Below are positions 20,939 to 27,766 of a DNA stretch of 32,073 bases, one piece after another; the first letter of the stretch is position 1, and each line of letters opens with the position of its first letter. The notes below the pieces were generated by a model. The model made no database searches, was not told where the DNA came from, and saw nothing but the letters and a program-made list of their open reading frames with translations. The stretch covers positions 1-32,073 of the IMG/VR virus record IMGVR_UViG_3300035698_004441, one strand, 5' to 3'. The DNA is from a virus. A program made the translations under genes and the position numbers.

Positions 20939-21543
20939 AAAAGACAGTTTTAAAAACAGAGAAAGTAAGATCAACGAGCGTGAAGAAATCTACACGAGAC
21001 ATTGAGATCATTGAAAAATATGTCTCAGGCAAAGACCAAACGGAGATCGCAGAGGAGTTCGGATTAACTCCGACCAGGATAGGGCAGATCATACGTGATC
21101 AGCTCGGTAAGCATGCTAAGAACAGCATTCTGGAGAAGTCGTTGATCGAACTGAAGAGAGATATTAACACCGGACAGACACACAAAGAAATTCGTGTGAA
21201 ATATGGTGCTAGTCTATTACGTAAGATCAAAAGCAATCTCGGGTTCAATGCCTTTGAAGCCTGTTTGGAAAAACGGGATACTGATGTGCTCAAGAAACAC
21301 AAAGAAGGAATGACTGCTTTGGAAATTGCCGAAGAACTCGGTTTGACCAGAGATCACATTTATGGAATTCTTCATACCGCTGGAGTAAGATCTAAGCCTA
21401 CTAAGGCAGAGTATGCTACACGGAATGCAAAGATCGTTGAGCAATTCCAAGCAGGTAAGACAAGTTCTGATCTGGCAGAAACACACAAGCTCACGGTGAC
21501 AAATATCAACATCATCCTCAAGAATATGGGGGCAAGAGACTAA
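20935..21543 (+). CDS. tandem helix-turn-helix DNA-binding protein
   Basis: At least three similar helix-turn-helix units occur in 202 residues: KDQTEIAEEFGLTPTRIGQI (~33-52), MTALEIAEELGLTRDHIYGI (~124-143) and KTSSDLAETHKLTVTNINII (~177-196). A degenerate one, QTHKEIRVKYGASLLRKIKS, lies near 82. They resemble sigma region-4 or resolvase-type HTH motifs. The N-terminus is basic. The repeat layout would let one chain grip an extended DNA site. It could be a transcription regulator or a DNA-organising protein. Start ATG overlaps the HD/CoaD-like gene's stop. Confidence 0.75.
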   Translation: MKKTVLKTEKVRSTSVKKSTRDIEIIEKYVSGKDQTEIAEEFGLTPTRIGQIIRDQLGKHAKNSILEKSLIELKRDINTGQTHKEIRVKYGASLLRKIKSNLGFNAFEACLEKRDTDVLKKHKEGMTALEIAEELGLTRDHIYGILHTAGVRSKPTKAEYATRNAKIVEQFQAGKTSSDLAETHKLTVTNINIILKNMGARD

Positions 21544-21554
21544 AATACTAAAAT

Positions 21555-21785
21555 ATGAAATTCGCAATCCAAATGTTGGCCTTCTCAATGGTCGTAGTAG
21601 CAATATCACTTCTTACTTTACCTGCTTGTGAGACTTCGGCTGATGATCAAAGTAATCAAAGGATTAAGTTTGTTGAGTATACTGTAATAGGTGGTCATGC
21701 TTTTCTCTTGGTCCAGGTGGATAACAAAGAATATTTTGTTTCAGGAGATGGTGGCGCAATTCTTCATAGAGTTATTGTTAATTGA
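21555..21785 (+). CDS. putative phage lipoprotein
   Basis: A lipoprotein signal peptide spans residues 1-24, with a lipobox TLPAC (Cys25), so the mature ~52-residue protein would be lipid-anchored. The mature part (RIKFVEYTVIGGHAFLLVQV, EYFVSGDGGAIL) is beta-rich. Small phage lipoproteins often act in superinfection exclusion or lysis; neither can be shown here. The stop overlaps the next ATG (TGATG). Confidence 0.72.
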   Translation: MKFAIQMLAFSMVVVAISLLTLPACETSADDQSNQRIKFVEYTVIGGHAFLLVQVDNKEYFVSGDGGAILHRVIVN

Positions 21786-21991
21786 TGGCAAAGGAACTCT
21801 ACGTTCGAAAGATGCTTCTCGATATAATGTCGAAGGATTGGTGGGATACGGAAATAACCCAATACGGAATAACCAAAGACCAAATAATCAATGTCTCTAT
21901 AGATTATGAGGGTAAAGTTTGGCTCATTTATTGGGAAGAACACGAGGTTGAATCGGTCAACCGATCAGGATGTTCTTTTATGTTTTGTTGA
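21785..21991 (+). CDS. hypothetical protein (68 aa)
   Basis: The start MAKELYVRKMLLDIMSKDWW overlaps the lipoprotein stop. It is a small soluble protein with a Trp-rich C-terminal half (GKVWLIYWEEHEVE) ending CSFMFC. Its TGA overlaps the next ATG, so three genes are chained by TGATG junctions. Function is unknown. Confidence 0.6.
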   Translation: MAKELYVRKMLLDIMSKDWWDTEITQYGITKDQIINVSIDYEGKVWLIYWEEHEVESVNRSGCSFMFC

Positions 21992-22278
21992 TGTCTAAGG
22001 TTAAAGAGTTAGATACTTCTAAGGTTGTTGAATTCTTCAATGATTATTGCTACAGATGTGTGATCATAAATGATTGGTCTAGTATCCGTAGGGGTATACC
22101 GAATGGTTCCCCTGGTGATGTTATGAAAAAAGGATACCAGGATTATCTGAAGATTACTCGGGATGATGTGTATTGGGATGAAGATCTAATCGAACAACTA
22201 GAAGAGGATTCAGACCTGATGTACTGGACTGATGGTAAAGACTTTTACTTTGGTATGAATAAATCACAGCGTATTTAA
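21991..22278 (+). CDS. hypothetical acidic protein (95 aa)
   Basis: I choose ATG 21991, which overlaps the preceding stop, over an upstream in-frame ATG inside the previous gene. The protein starts MSKVKELDTSKVVEFFNDYC, has IPNGSPGDVMKKGYQDYLKI and ends GKDFYFGMNKSQRI. It is soluble and acidic; no family was recognised. A TTCTTATCTTTA promoter-like element follows. Confidence 0.62.
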   Translation: MSKVKELDTSKVVEFFNDYCYRCVIINDWSSIRRGIPNGSPGDVMKKGYQDYLKITRDDVYWDEDLIEQLEEDSDLMYWTDGKDFYFGMNKSQRI

Positions 22279-22286
22279 CCAAATTT

Positions 22287-22298
22287 TTCTTATCTTTA
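22287..22298 (+). promoter_or_regulatory. TTCTTATCTTTA promoter-like element
   Basis: Same element and same 4-nt distance to ATG (22303) as at 15397, 16076 and 27751. Confidence 0.6.
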
Positions 22299-22302
22299 CA
22301 CT

Positions 22303-22758
22303 ATGGACATAGGAAGAAACAATAAAGGAGTAGCTAGGAGGTTGAGTAATTTCACCGCCCGACCTTTTATATTTGATGGTGTAGAGTGTGCTTCTATGGA
22401 AGGATTGCTACAAGGTTTCAAATTTGAGAACCCTTTAATTCAAGAACATGTCTGTACTCTTGTTGGTATCAAAGCCAAGCGAAGAGGTAGTAAAAGAAAC
22501 AAGGCATGGAAAGGTGGTCAAACACTTTGGTGGAAGGGCAAACCTTACGGTAGAAAATCCAACGAGTATCAAGACTTATTGGATGAAGCATATGAAGCAC
22601 TTGGTACCAACGAGCATTTCAAGAAAGACCTTTTGTCAACAGGCAAAGCGGTTTTCACACATGCCATTGGTAACAACAAGAAATCCGAGACCGTATTGAC
22701 CGAAGCAGAATTCTGTAGAAGACTTACATGGTTACGAATGAAATTCCTTCAAGAATGA
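22303..22758 (+). CDS. NADAR (YbiA-like) family protein
   Basis: The opening LSNFTARPFIFDGVECASME followed by GLLQGFKFEN is the NADAR/YbiA signature ('LSNF...PF..DG..y.s.E...Q..Kf'). The C-terminal helices (EAYEALGTNEHFKKDLLSTG, THAIGNNKKSETVLTEAEF) fit the fold, and 151 residues is a normal length. Some NADAR proteins remove ADP-ribose from modified guanine, acting as antidotes to DarT-type toxins; others cleave N-glycosidic bonds in riboflavin intermediates. In a phage that also encodes NAD+ synthesis genes, reversing ADP-ribosylation of phage DNA is the attractive role. It has its own promoter-like element and overlaps the STAS-like gene. Confidence 0.8.
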   Translation: MDIGRNNKGVARRLSNFTARPFIFDGVECASMEGLLQGFKFENPLIQEHVCTLVGIKAKRRGSKRNKAWKGGQTLWWKGKPYGRKSNEYQDLLDEAYEALGTNEHFKKDLLSTGKAVFTHAIGNNKKSETVLTEAEFCRRLTWLRMKFLQE

Positions 22759-23123
22759 ATATTAACGTATCAAAAGATTTCAGTAGGTATCCTGGAACAA
22801 GATCCAAAGAAACCAGTGATAATTCCGGTGAAGAATTCTTTGAAAAACTCCAGGACGGAATGATGCATGCTTTGGAACACCATACTAAGTTGGTAGTTAA
22901 TTTAGATGGGACCGCAGGTTATGCAGGATCATTTCTGGATGAAGCATTCGGTAGACTTGCACATAAGTTCCTCTTAGTAAATGTGGAACCTGTATTAGAA
23001 CTCATATCTACAGAAGAACCATACTTGATTGAAGAGATACAACAATCTATGAGAGAGTGGTCAGAAGATGGACCACATGATAATTCGGCACTTAGTAATA
23101 AAAACAAAACTGAAATTGATTAA
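22755..23123 (+). CDS. STAS-like DUF4325 protein
   Basis: I take the start at ATG 22755 (MNINVSKDFSRYPGTRSKET), which overlaps the NADAR stop. The pattern KLVVNLDGTAGYAGSFLDEA followed by FGRLAHKF matches the STAS-like alpha/beta family DUF4325, usually a small sensor or signalling module ('v.ld..g..gS.l.e'). The last 30 residues are acidic. Translational coupling with NADAR suggests a shared role. Family assignment is from memory. Confidence 0.72.
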   Translation: MNINVSKDFSRYPGTRSKETSDNSGEEFFEKLQDGMMHALEHHTKLVVNLDGTAGYAGSFLDEAFGRLAHKFLLVNVEPVLELISTEEPYLIEEIQQSMREWSEDGPHDNSALSNKNKTEID

Positions 23124-23144
23124 CGATAACGAAAATAATAAGTC

Positions 23145-23462
23145 ATGAGCAAAGAATGGTGGGTAGTAATAATAGTGATAGTAGGTTTGATCGGATATTC
23201 TTCAATAGGAACTGAAGGACGAGTAAAGGAAATTGAAGCCGTTGCTGAACAAGAAATCACAGATGCTGGATTTAAAATTATCCGGCACGAAGGATATACT
23301 CGTGGCAGTTGGGGCCAACACGGAGGTAAGGTTTGGTATCATGTACAAGATGTCAATGATAAGAATCTCCGATACAGATTGTACTTGACCAAATGGAATG
23401 GGGAGATTCATTTCACATATGGAGCACCAGACAAACTTCAACGAATAAATGTGAACATATAA
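23145..23462 (+). CDS. membrane-anchored or secreted small protein (105 aa)
   Basis: Residues 4-21 (EWWVVIIVIVGLIGYSSI) form a membrane helix or uncleaved signal. The rest is a beta-rich extracytoplasmic-type domain (GKVWYHVQDVNDKNLRYRLY, NGEIHFTYGAPDKLQRI). The stop overlaps the next ATG (TAATG). Function is unknown. Confidence 0.62.
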   Translation: MSKEWWVVIIVIVGLIGYSSIGTEGRVKEIEAVAEQEITDAGFKIIRHEGYTRGSWGQHGGKVWYHVQDVNDKNLRYRLYLTKWNGEIHFTYGAPDKLQRINVNI

Positions 23463-23608
23463 TGGAAGAGACATTCACCCGAGAAGAAATGGCAGACTGT
23501 TTTAAAGCAGGACATGATTTTGCTAAAGACATGTTTAACAATCCAAGTAACTCAGAATATTTGAACGATTTGATTGAGAAGAAACGTTTGGAAGAGGAAA
23601 AGGAATAG
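23462..23608 (+). CDS. small hypothetical protein (48 aa)
   Basis: The start at 23462 overlaps the previous stop; a longer in-frame reading from 23393 would lie inside that gene. MEETFTREEMADCFKAGHDF leads into a helical, charged protein ending KRLEEEKE. It is the last gene before a terminator. Function is unknown. Confidence 0.6.
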   Translation: MEETFTREEMADCFKAGHDFAKDMFNNPSNSEYLNDLIEKKRLEEEKE

Positions 23609-23629
23609 TTATAACATTTTTATGGAATT

Positions 23630-23668
23630 AAAAGCCCCTAATGGAGATTTCTCTGTTTTGGGGCTTTT
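23630..23668 (+). terminator. intrinsic terminator
   Basis: AAAAGCCCC (23630-23638) pairs perfectly with GGGGCTTTT (23660-23668). The loop is about 21 nt and a T-rich tail follows. It ends the transcript that includes NADAR and the small genes behind it. Confidence 0.8.
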
Positions 23669-23707
23669 CCTTTTCATAGAAGTAGTTTACATTCACTCAT
23701 GGTAGGT

Positions 23708-23722
23708 AATAGATAATCTATT
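23708..23722 (+). promoter_or_regulatory. 15-bp palindrome, possible operator
   Basis: AATAGAT-A-ATCTATT is a perfect 7+1+7 inverted repeat in the leader of the gene at 23747, 25 bp before its ATG. It could be a repressor site; the protein that would bind it is unknown. Confidence 0.4.
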
Positions 23723-23746
23723 CCACTATAATCAATATTCCACTCA

Positions 23747-24211
23747 ATGAATGAAATGAGAGAAAGCAGACAAGGCGGAGATTTAGTTCTCCCACAAGGA
23801 ACACACGTTGCTGTCCAAGACGGTGCGAGTGGTCAAGTCGAAGTAATTGTTGGTCCGCATAAAGCGTCACTAGCAGATACTGATCGGCCAGTAATTTATG
23901 ATCCCAAAACCAGGCGGTTCAGTTCCACGAATGCTAGTGAAGCAATCCAGGCGAATCCAACTGCGAATGAGGGGCAGTATATCGTTTTATCAAATCCAAG
24001 TGTGGATGAAGACGGTAAACAACACCCAGGTAAGGGTAAACAGTCAACGGCCGGACTTAAAACTGGTCACAAGATCAATATATCTGGACCTTATACAATG
24101 CCACTTTACCCAGGACAAGTTGCAGAGGTTCTTGATGGTCACCTATTAAAGAGCAATGAATATCTCGTTTGTAGAGTATACAATGAAGAGACAGAATTGC
24201 CATTGAGATGA
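23747..24211 (+). CDS. hypothetical protein with vault-repeat-like features
   Basis: The N-terminal part LVLPQGTHVAVQDGASGQVE with VIVGPHKASL, and the later GPYTMPLYPGQVAEVLDGHL with SNEYLVCRVYNEE, recall the repeats of major-vault-protein-like beta-rich domains. This is a tentative reading. The 154-residue frame ends soon after VYNEE; the overlapping frame of the next gene is open just upstream (RIAIEMNEDGS), so the two may once have been one longer protein. It lies behind a terminator and a palindrome, so it begins a new transcript. A second ATG at 23756 is possible. Confidence 0.6.
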   Translation: MNEMRESRQGGDLVLPQGTHVAVQDGASGQVEVIVGPHKASLADTDRPVIYDPKTRRFSSTNASEAIQANPTANEGQYIVLSNPSVDEDGKQHPGKGKQSTAGLKTGHKINISGPYTMPLYPGQVAEVLDGHLLKSNEYLVCRVYNEETELPLR

Positions 24212-24396
24212 ATGAAGATGGTAGTCCAAACGAAGTAAGCATGATGGCTACAATGGCCGAAGCATACGGTGGCGGGAATAAAAGAGATGATACTGATATG
24301 ATCGTAGGCGGTTTCCTTAGTAGTCATGGACGAGAACCAAGAATGCATTATACTGCTGATGGACATATTGTTAGAACAAGAGGAATGTGGGGTTAA
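24208..24396 (+). CDS. small hypothetical protein (62 aa)
   Basis: MNEDGSPNEVSMMATMAEAY starts a Gly/Met-rich protein ending DGHIVRTRGMWG. It overlaps the preceding stop by ATGA. It may be the displaced C-terminus of the vault-like protein if one base was lost near 24187-24197. No family was recognised. Confidence 0.5.
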   Translation: MNEDGSPNEVSMMATMAEAYGGGNKRDDTDMIVGGFLSSHGREPRMHYTADGHIVRTRGMWG

Positions 24397-24430
24397 AAAT
24401 AAATCGCCAGAAATTTTAGTGTCATATTTT

Positions 24431-24442
24431 TTCTTATCTTTA
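24431..24442 (+). promoter_or_regulatory. TTCTTATCTTTA promoter-like element
   Basis: Same element, but here 49 nt before ATG 24492, with an A-rich leader between (AGAAACGAGAAACAAAAATC). This gives a leadered transcript, unlike the other copies. Confidence 0.6.
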
Positions 24443-24491
24443 CATAAGAAACGAGAAACAAAAATCAAATCATAAACCAAATCATATTATT

Positions 24492-25325
24492 ATGACGTTA
24501 GTAGGAAGTGCAAAAAAGAGTTTGACCAAAGATGCAGTGAAAGAAACTGCAGAAGGTCTGATGAAAAAGAATGGTTCAACAACCACATTGGATGTGAAGA
24601 ATACTCTTCGTGCCAATGATTATTGGTGTGTACAATCTGAGGTGTCTTCGATGCTTCAATCGGTATCCGCAGAAGAAGGTTGGGATTATTCAAACCCAAG
24701 TGGACAATACAATGAGTATAGTCTTCCAGTAGCAACAACCGCTACAACCAATGCCACTCCAACAGGAAACACTGCCATTGCAATCATCGCATCAGTGTTC
24801 AGTAGCATTCACACTTTATCAATGTCTGTTACTTCCCGACTTGAAAACGATCTGGGAATTGACGAGGACGATATTGAAGAGCTTATCGAAGAACTTGATG
24901 CAAGATTCACTTCACTGGATTTCTCAAGCATTGACGAAGAGAGCACAGTTGGTGACATCCAAGACATATTGGATACTGCCGCTACAACTTCACCGCCCGT
25001 TGCCGTTGCCACTCCAGTAGCAGATCCAACAGCCACTTCGGTTGCCAAAAAAAAATCCGGTCAAGGACGTAAGCCTTACACTCGTGTGAAACTTACTCCG
25101 AAGCAAGACTTCGGTGGACTAGGTGCTACAAATCAGGATGTTCAAAACATGCTGAGTAAGAATGGCATCTACACCAACGACTGGGTTCTTTCAGTTGATA
25201 ACGATGCTGGAACGAGAGTTGTGTATGGTGGAGGGAATAGCAGAGATCAAGTGAGATCAGCATTCGCTCGCTACGCTGGAGTACCAATCCAAGATACTAG
25301 ATCTTGTAGAGCGAAACGTTGCTAA
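24492..25325 (+). CDS. hypothetical multidomain protein with an acyl-carrier-like segment
   Basis: Three parts are visible in 277 residues. Residues 1-80 look helical and winged-helix-like (TKDAVKETAEGLMKKNGSTT, ending GQYNEYSL). Residues ~105-165 resemble an acyl carrier protein (SRLENDLGIDEDDIEELIEE, LDARFTSLDFSSID, STVGDIQDIL), but where carriers have the pantetheine-bearing Ser in DSL this protein has DED. After an Ala/Thr/Pro linker and a basic patch (AKKKSGQGRKPYTRVK), a C-terminal domain follows (TNQDVQNMLSKNGIYTNDWV... ending CRAKRC). Its own promoter and A-rich leader suggest strong expression. Function is unknown; it could be a DNA-binding or structural protein. Confidence 0.65.
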   Translation: MTLVGSAKKSLTKDAVKETAEGLMKKNGSTTTLDVKNTLRANDYWCVQSEVSSMLQSVSAEEGWDYSNPSGQYNEYSLPVATTATTNATPTGNTAIAIIASVFSSIHTLSMSVTSRLENDLGIDEDDIEELIEELDARFTSLDFSSIDEESTVGDIQDILDTAATTSPPVAVATPVADPTATSVAKKKSGQGRKPYTRVKLTPKQDFGGLGATNQDVQNMLSKNGIYTNDWVLSVDNDAGTRVVYGGGNSRDQVRSAFARYAGVPIQDTRSCRAKRC

Positions 25326-25326
25326 G

Positions 25327-25869
25327 ATGTCTAAGGACTCGATTACAACTACAAGATCCAAAACGTTGACTAGGGTGAAAATCCTTGGTCAGCGTCTTGG
25401 TAATTTAACCAAGGAGGTTGGATTGCTTACTGAAGAGTTAGAATTACTTACAGAGGACCTACAAGATTATCCAAGGACTTCGACAATTGGTGAATTGCCA
25501 ATTATTGGTAAACCGTTTGAACAGAAGTTCGATCAGATCTACGATGCTTATATGAAATATGGAACCATCAAAGATGCTTCTAAATTTCTTGGGTTTTCAG
25601 AACGAACTGGTTATAGAAGAGTTAAAGATTACAACCTTAATCAAGGTAAGAAACTATGTGCCATGCTTCTTGATGATTTTGGTTGGACTGAATCTAGTCC
25701 TGAAGGAAAAACCGGTCGTATATTTCAATGTAAAGATGAAATTTTAGTATTCCCTGAAACCATGACAAAAAGACATTTCATTGCGACCAGAAGACATCTT
25801 GATATGATGGGATGGTTGACCACTGAACAATTCAACAACAAATTCAAACTCTTATTAAACGTGATATGA
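25327..25869 (+). CDS. coiled-coil plus HTH-like protein (180 aa)
   Basis: Residues ~15-46 form a leucine-rich coiled-coil (LGNLTKEVGLLTEELELLTE), suited to dimerisation. Next is a helix-turn-helix-like segment (QIYDAYMKYGTIKDASKFLG, SERTGYRRVKDYNL), and a C-terminal ~75-residue domain with FGWTESSPEGKTGRIF. It may be a DNA-binding regulator. It starts 1 bp after the preceding stop and ends in an ATGA overlap. Confidence 0.62.
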   Translation: MSKDSITTTRSKTLTRVKILGQRLGNLTKEVGLLTEELELLTEDLQDYPRTSTIGELPIIGKPFEQKFDQIYDAYMKYGTIKDASKFLGFSERTGYRRVKDYNLNQGKKLCAMLLDDFGWTESSPEGKTGRIFQCKDEILVFPETMTKRHFIATRRHLDMMGWLTTEQFNNKFKLLLNVI

Positions 25870-25916
25870 CTGAAATTGAAGAAAACGAAAGACACGAAAA
25901 AAAAGAAAAATCATGA
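25866..25916 (+). CDS. 16-codon lysine/glutamate-rich ORF
   Basis: MTEIEENERHEKKEKS overlaps the preceding stop and the following start by ATGA at each end. It may only couple translation between its neighbours. Confidence 0.3.
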   Translation: MTEIEENERHEKKEKS

Positions 25917-26137
25917 TAGTTAGCGGAATTCCAATTATGTGGGTCCTTATATGGGCCTTGTTTGCAACGGCATGGTATGCCTACAGATACAGAAAGATCA
26001 AGTTCATGGACAAACCTTTGTTTGCTAATCCTTGGAGTTATTTAGTAATCTTTTGTGGAAACTTCTTTTTGTTTGCTTGGGCAGCAATTGCCTTTGTAGC
26101 ACTGGAAGGGTTCAGATGGTACAGTGACGAATACTAA
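25913..26137 (+). CDS. small two-helix membrane protein (74 aa)
   Basis: Two membrane helices are visible: residues ~4-22 (GIPIMWVLIWALFATAWYAY) and ~44-64 (LVIFCGNFFLFAWAAIAFVA). A basic loop (RYRKIKFMDK) after helix 1 would face the cytoplasm. It is followed at once by another membrane protein gene. Holin-like size, but no proof of such a role. Confidence 0.65.
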   Translation: MIVSGIPIMWVLIWALFATAWYAYRYRKIKFMDKPLFANPWSYLVIFCGNFFLFAWAAIAFVALEGFRWYSDEY

Positions 26138-26143
26138 TGTCGA

Positions 26144-26392
26144 ATGACAAAAGATACTAGGTTCAAAATCTATGATGCACTTGGTGTTATTGCACTAGTG
26201 TTGTTCATAATTGCATCAATATATGGTGCGATTCTTATGTCAGAGCCCAATGCAAGTATTAGTACTGCTGACGGTTTCATCCAATTTGTCAGTGTTGGTT
26301 GTATACATTTAGTCATAGCAGCTATTTGTAGCATACCAGTTTTCATGTGGATAAGTAGCGGACCAGAATACACAGATAACGGATGCATATGA
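26144..26392 (+). CDS. small two-helix membrane protein (82 aa)
   Basis: Helices lie at residues ~11-31 (LGVIALVLFIIASIYGAILM) and ~47-70 (FIQFVSVGCIHLVIAAICSI, VFMWIS). The connecting loop is short and polar (SEPNASISTADG). It is paired with the preceding membrane protein. Function is unknown; an envelope-modifying or lysis-related role is possible. Confidence 0.63.
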   Translation: MTKDTRFKIYDALGVIALVLFIIASIYGAILMSEPNASISTADGFIQFVSVGCIHLVIAAICSIPVFMWISSGPEYTDNGCI

Positions 26393-26411
26393 GTAACGTT
26401 AACTGAAGAAG

Positions 26412-27125
26412 ATGAACAGTAAAGTAGAACTTAAACTAAAGGAGATCCTTTCGGGTGTCTATCATGTATCTGCCGAAAATCGGTTTGATCTTGCTATGAC
26501 CTTCTTAAGGGCTCAAGAGTTCTATGAATCCGACAATCCGGAGATCTTCGAAAAGAACTTCGATATTATCAAGTACATGAGATGGTATGCGAATAAGCAG
26601 AACACCTCAACGTTTGAATACCCCGATGATTGGGCCGGGTTCAATGTTCCATCACGATCGATCAATATGGCTTTGTCCACTACTCCAAAAAGAGAGTGGA
26701 CAATCTATGATCATGCCATGAATGATGTAATTGAGAGTGTTCCATTTGGAAGGTTTGACATCGTTGACAATAAACCATTCAAGAAGTTCTATTTGATTGG
26801 TACAATGACGGAAGGTAATTATGATCATCATGAATCGTCTGTATTGAATCACGAGATCGCTCATGCCTTCTATTACCTCGATAGGGACTATAGGAGAGGC
26901 ATGAGCGACCTTATTACCACTATGGATGCTGATGTAAGGCGGAAGATTTATAGGGCCTTTAAACGGCTCGGTTATGCTGATAAAGTATGGGCAGATGAAT
27001 TACAGGCTTACGCAATTTCTGGTATGGAAAGTATCACAAATGTCCCAGTCGATACTAAAGCATTCCAAAAGATTTTTGATGAGACCTTAGAACGGTTTAC
27101 ACTCAAAGAATCTATCCCAGTATAA
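26412..27125 (+). CDS. zincin-like metallopeptidase domain protein
   Basis: The sequence VLNHEIAHAFYYLD near residue 147 is an HExxH zinc-binding helix. The downstream acidic residue in WADELQAYAISG (~residue 198) is suitably placed as third ligand. A preceding strand (KKFYLIGTMTEG) fits the zincin beta-sheet edge. The N-terminal 100 residues are helical and of unknown role. The 237-residue protein has no signal peptide, so it would act in the cytoplasm or virion. The substrate is unknown; some HExxH phage proteins have structural roles rather than peptidase activity. Confidence 0.65.
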   Translation: MNSKVELKLKEILSGVYHVSAENRFDLAMTFLRAQEFYESDNPEIFEKNFDIIKYMRWYANKQNTSTFEYPDDWAGFNVPSRSINMALSTTPKREWTIYDHAMNDVIESVPFGRFDIVDNKPFKKFYLIGTMTEGNYDHHESSVLNHEIAHAFYYLDRDYRRGMSDLITTMDADVRRKIYRAFKRLGYADKVWADELQAYAISGMESITNVPVDTKAFQKIFDETLERFTLKESIPV

Positions 27126-27161
27126 TTTTCTTTCCAATAGGTAGTTTTATGTATCAGAACG

Positions 27162-27170
27162 GATATATAG
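27162..27170 (+). promoter_or_regulatory. GATATATAG motif, putative late promoter
   Basis: The motif lies 18 nt before ATG 27189. The sequence GGATATATAGAT is shared with the copy at 5689-5700. Confidence 0.4.
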
Positions 27171-27188
27171 ATAAATTAACCTATTGTT

Positions 27189-27404
27189 ATGGCCCTTAAA
27201 AAATTTGAAAAATTCGGAGAAAAAATCGATGAATTCGATTATCACAATCCAGACGATTTTGAAAAGGTGGATGGTATAGATGTCAGTCTAACCAATATGC
27301 GGAAGGCCATTAAAATTGATATAGGTGGGACAAACATTGAGCTCAATAAAGAACAAGCATCTGAAGTGATGTCTGCTATAGCCAATGCAATCAAAATAAT
27401 GTAA
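27189..27404 (+). CDS. small hypothetical protein (71 aa)
   Basis: MALKKFEKFGEKIDEFDYHN begins with a Lys/Phe-rich segment that loosely recalls the capsid leaders but lacks a clean [L/I]xE site. The rest contains IDIGGTNIELNKEQASEVMS. It follows a GATATATAG motif and its TAA overlaps the next ATG. Function is unknown. Confidence 0.6.
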   Translation: MALKKFEKFGEKIDEFDYHNPDDFEKVDGIDVSLTNMRKAIKIDIGGTNIELNKEQASEVMSAIANAIKIM

Positions 27405-27721
27405 TGGCAGGAGTTAGCGGATTCTCGGGACAATCGGGACAATCAGGTATATGTCGAAACTGATGCGTCAACGTATTTAATCCGCAATTTATATCAGAGC
27501 TTAATGTAAATGGTACTATATCTGGACCAATAATAGTTAGTCTCAATTTAAACCTTTATATACGATTGGAAAACGTTGATACTGGCTGTACATATTGTGC
27601 AATGTTTAATGACACATCTTTTGATTCACCATTATCAACCAATTTATTATCAGGTTTTTGCCCAGAATTATTTTCAGCTTCAGGAACTTCAGGAACTTCA
27701 GGATCAGGTAGCAAAAAATAA
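27404..27721 (+). pseudogene. collagen-like Gly/Ser-rich gene interrupted by an in-frame TGA
   Basis: The frame starts MAGVSGFSGQSGQSGICRN, meets TGA at 27461-27463, and continues in the same frame for 85 codons (CVNVFNPQFISELNVNGTIS ... LSGFCPELFSASGTSGTSGS) to TAA 27719-27721. Gly-Ser-x repeats at both ends are typical of phage collagen-like or fibre-associated proteins. The uninterrupted downstream frame suggests a recent nonsense mutation, a base error or readthrough. Many other genes here end in TGA, so general codon reassignment is unlikely. Confidence 0.5.
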
Positions 27722-27750
27722 TTCCAAGAAGCACACCCTATTCATTCTTT

Positions 27751-27762
27751 TTCTTATCTTTG
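27751..27762 (+). promoter_or_regulatory. TTCTTATCTTTG promoter-like element
   Basis: Exact TAnnTTTG core preceded by a T-run, 4 nt before ATG 27767. It would drive the UVR-motif, prs-like and nadV genes. Confidence 0.62.
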
Positions 27763-27766
27763 TATC

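Noticed and set aside
27461-27463. General reassignment of TGA to an amino acid
   Set aside because: Many genes here end in TGA overlapping the next ATG, so TGA works as a stop.
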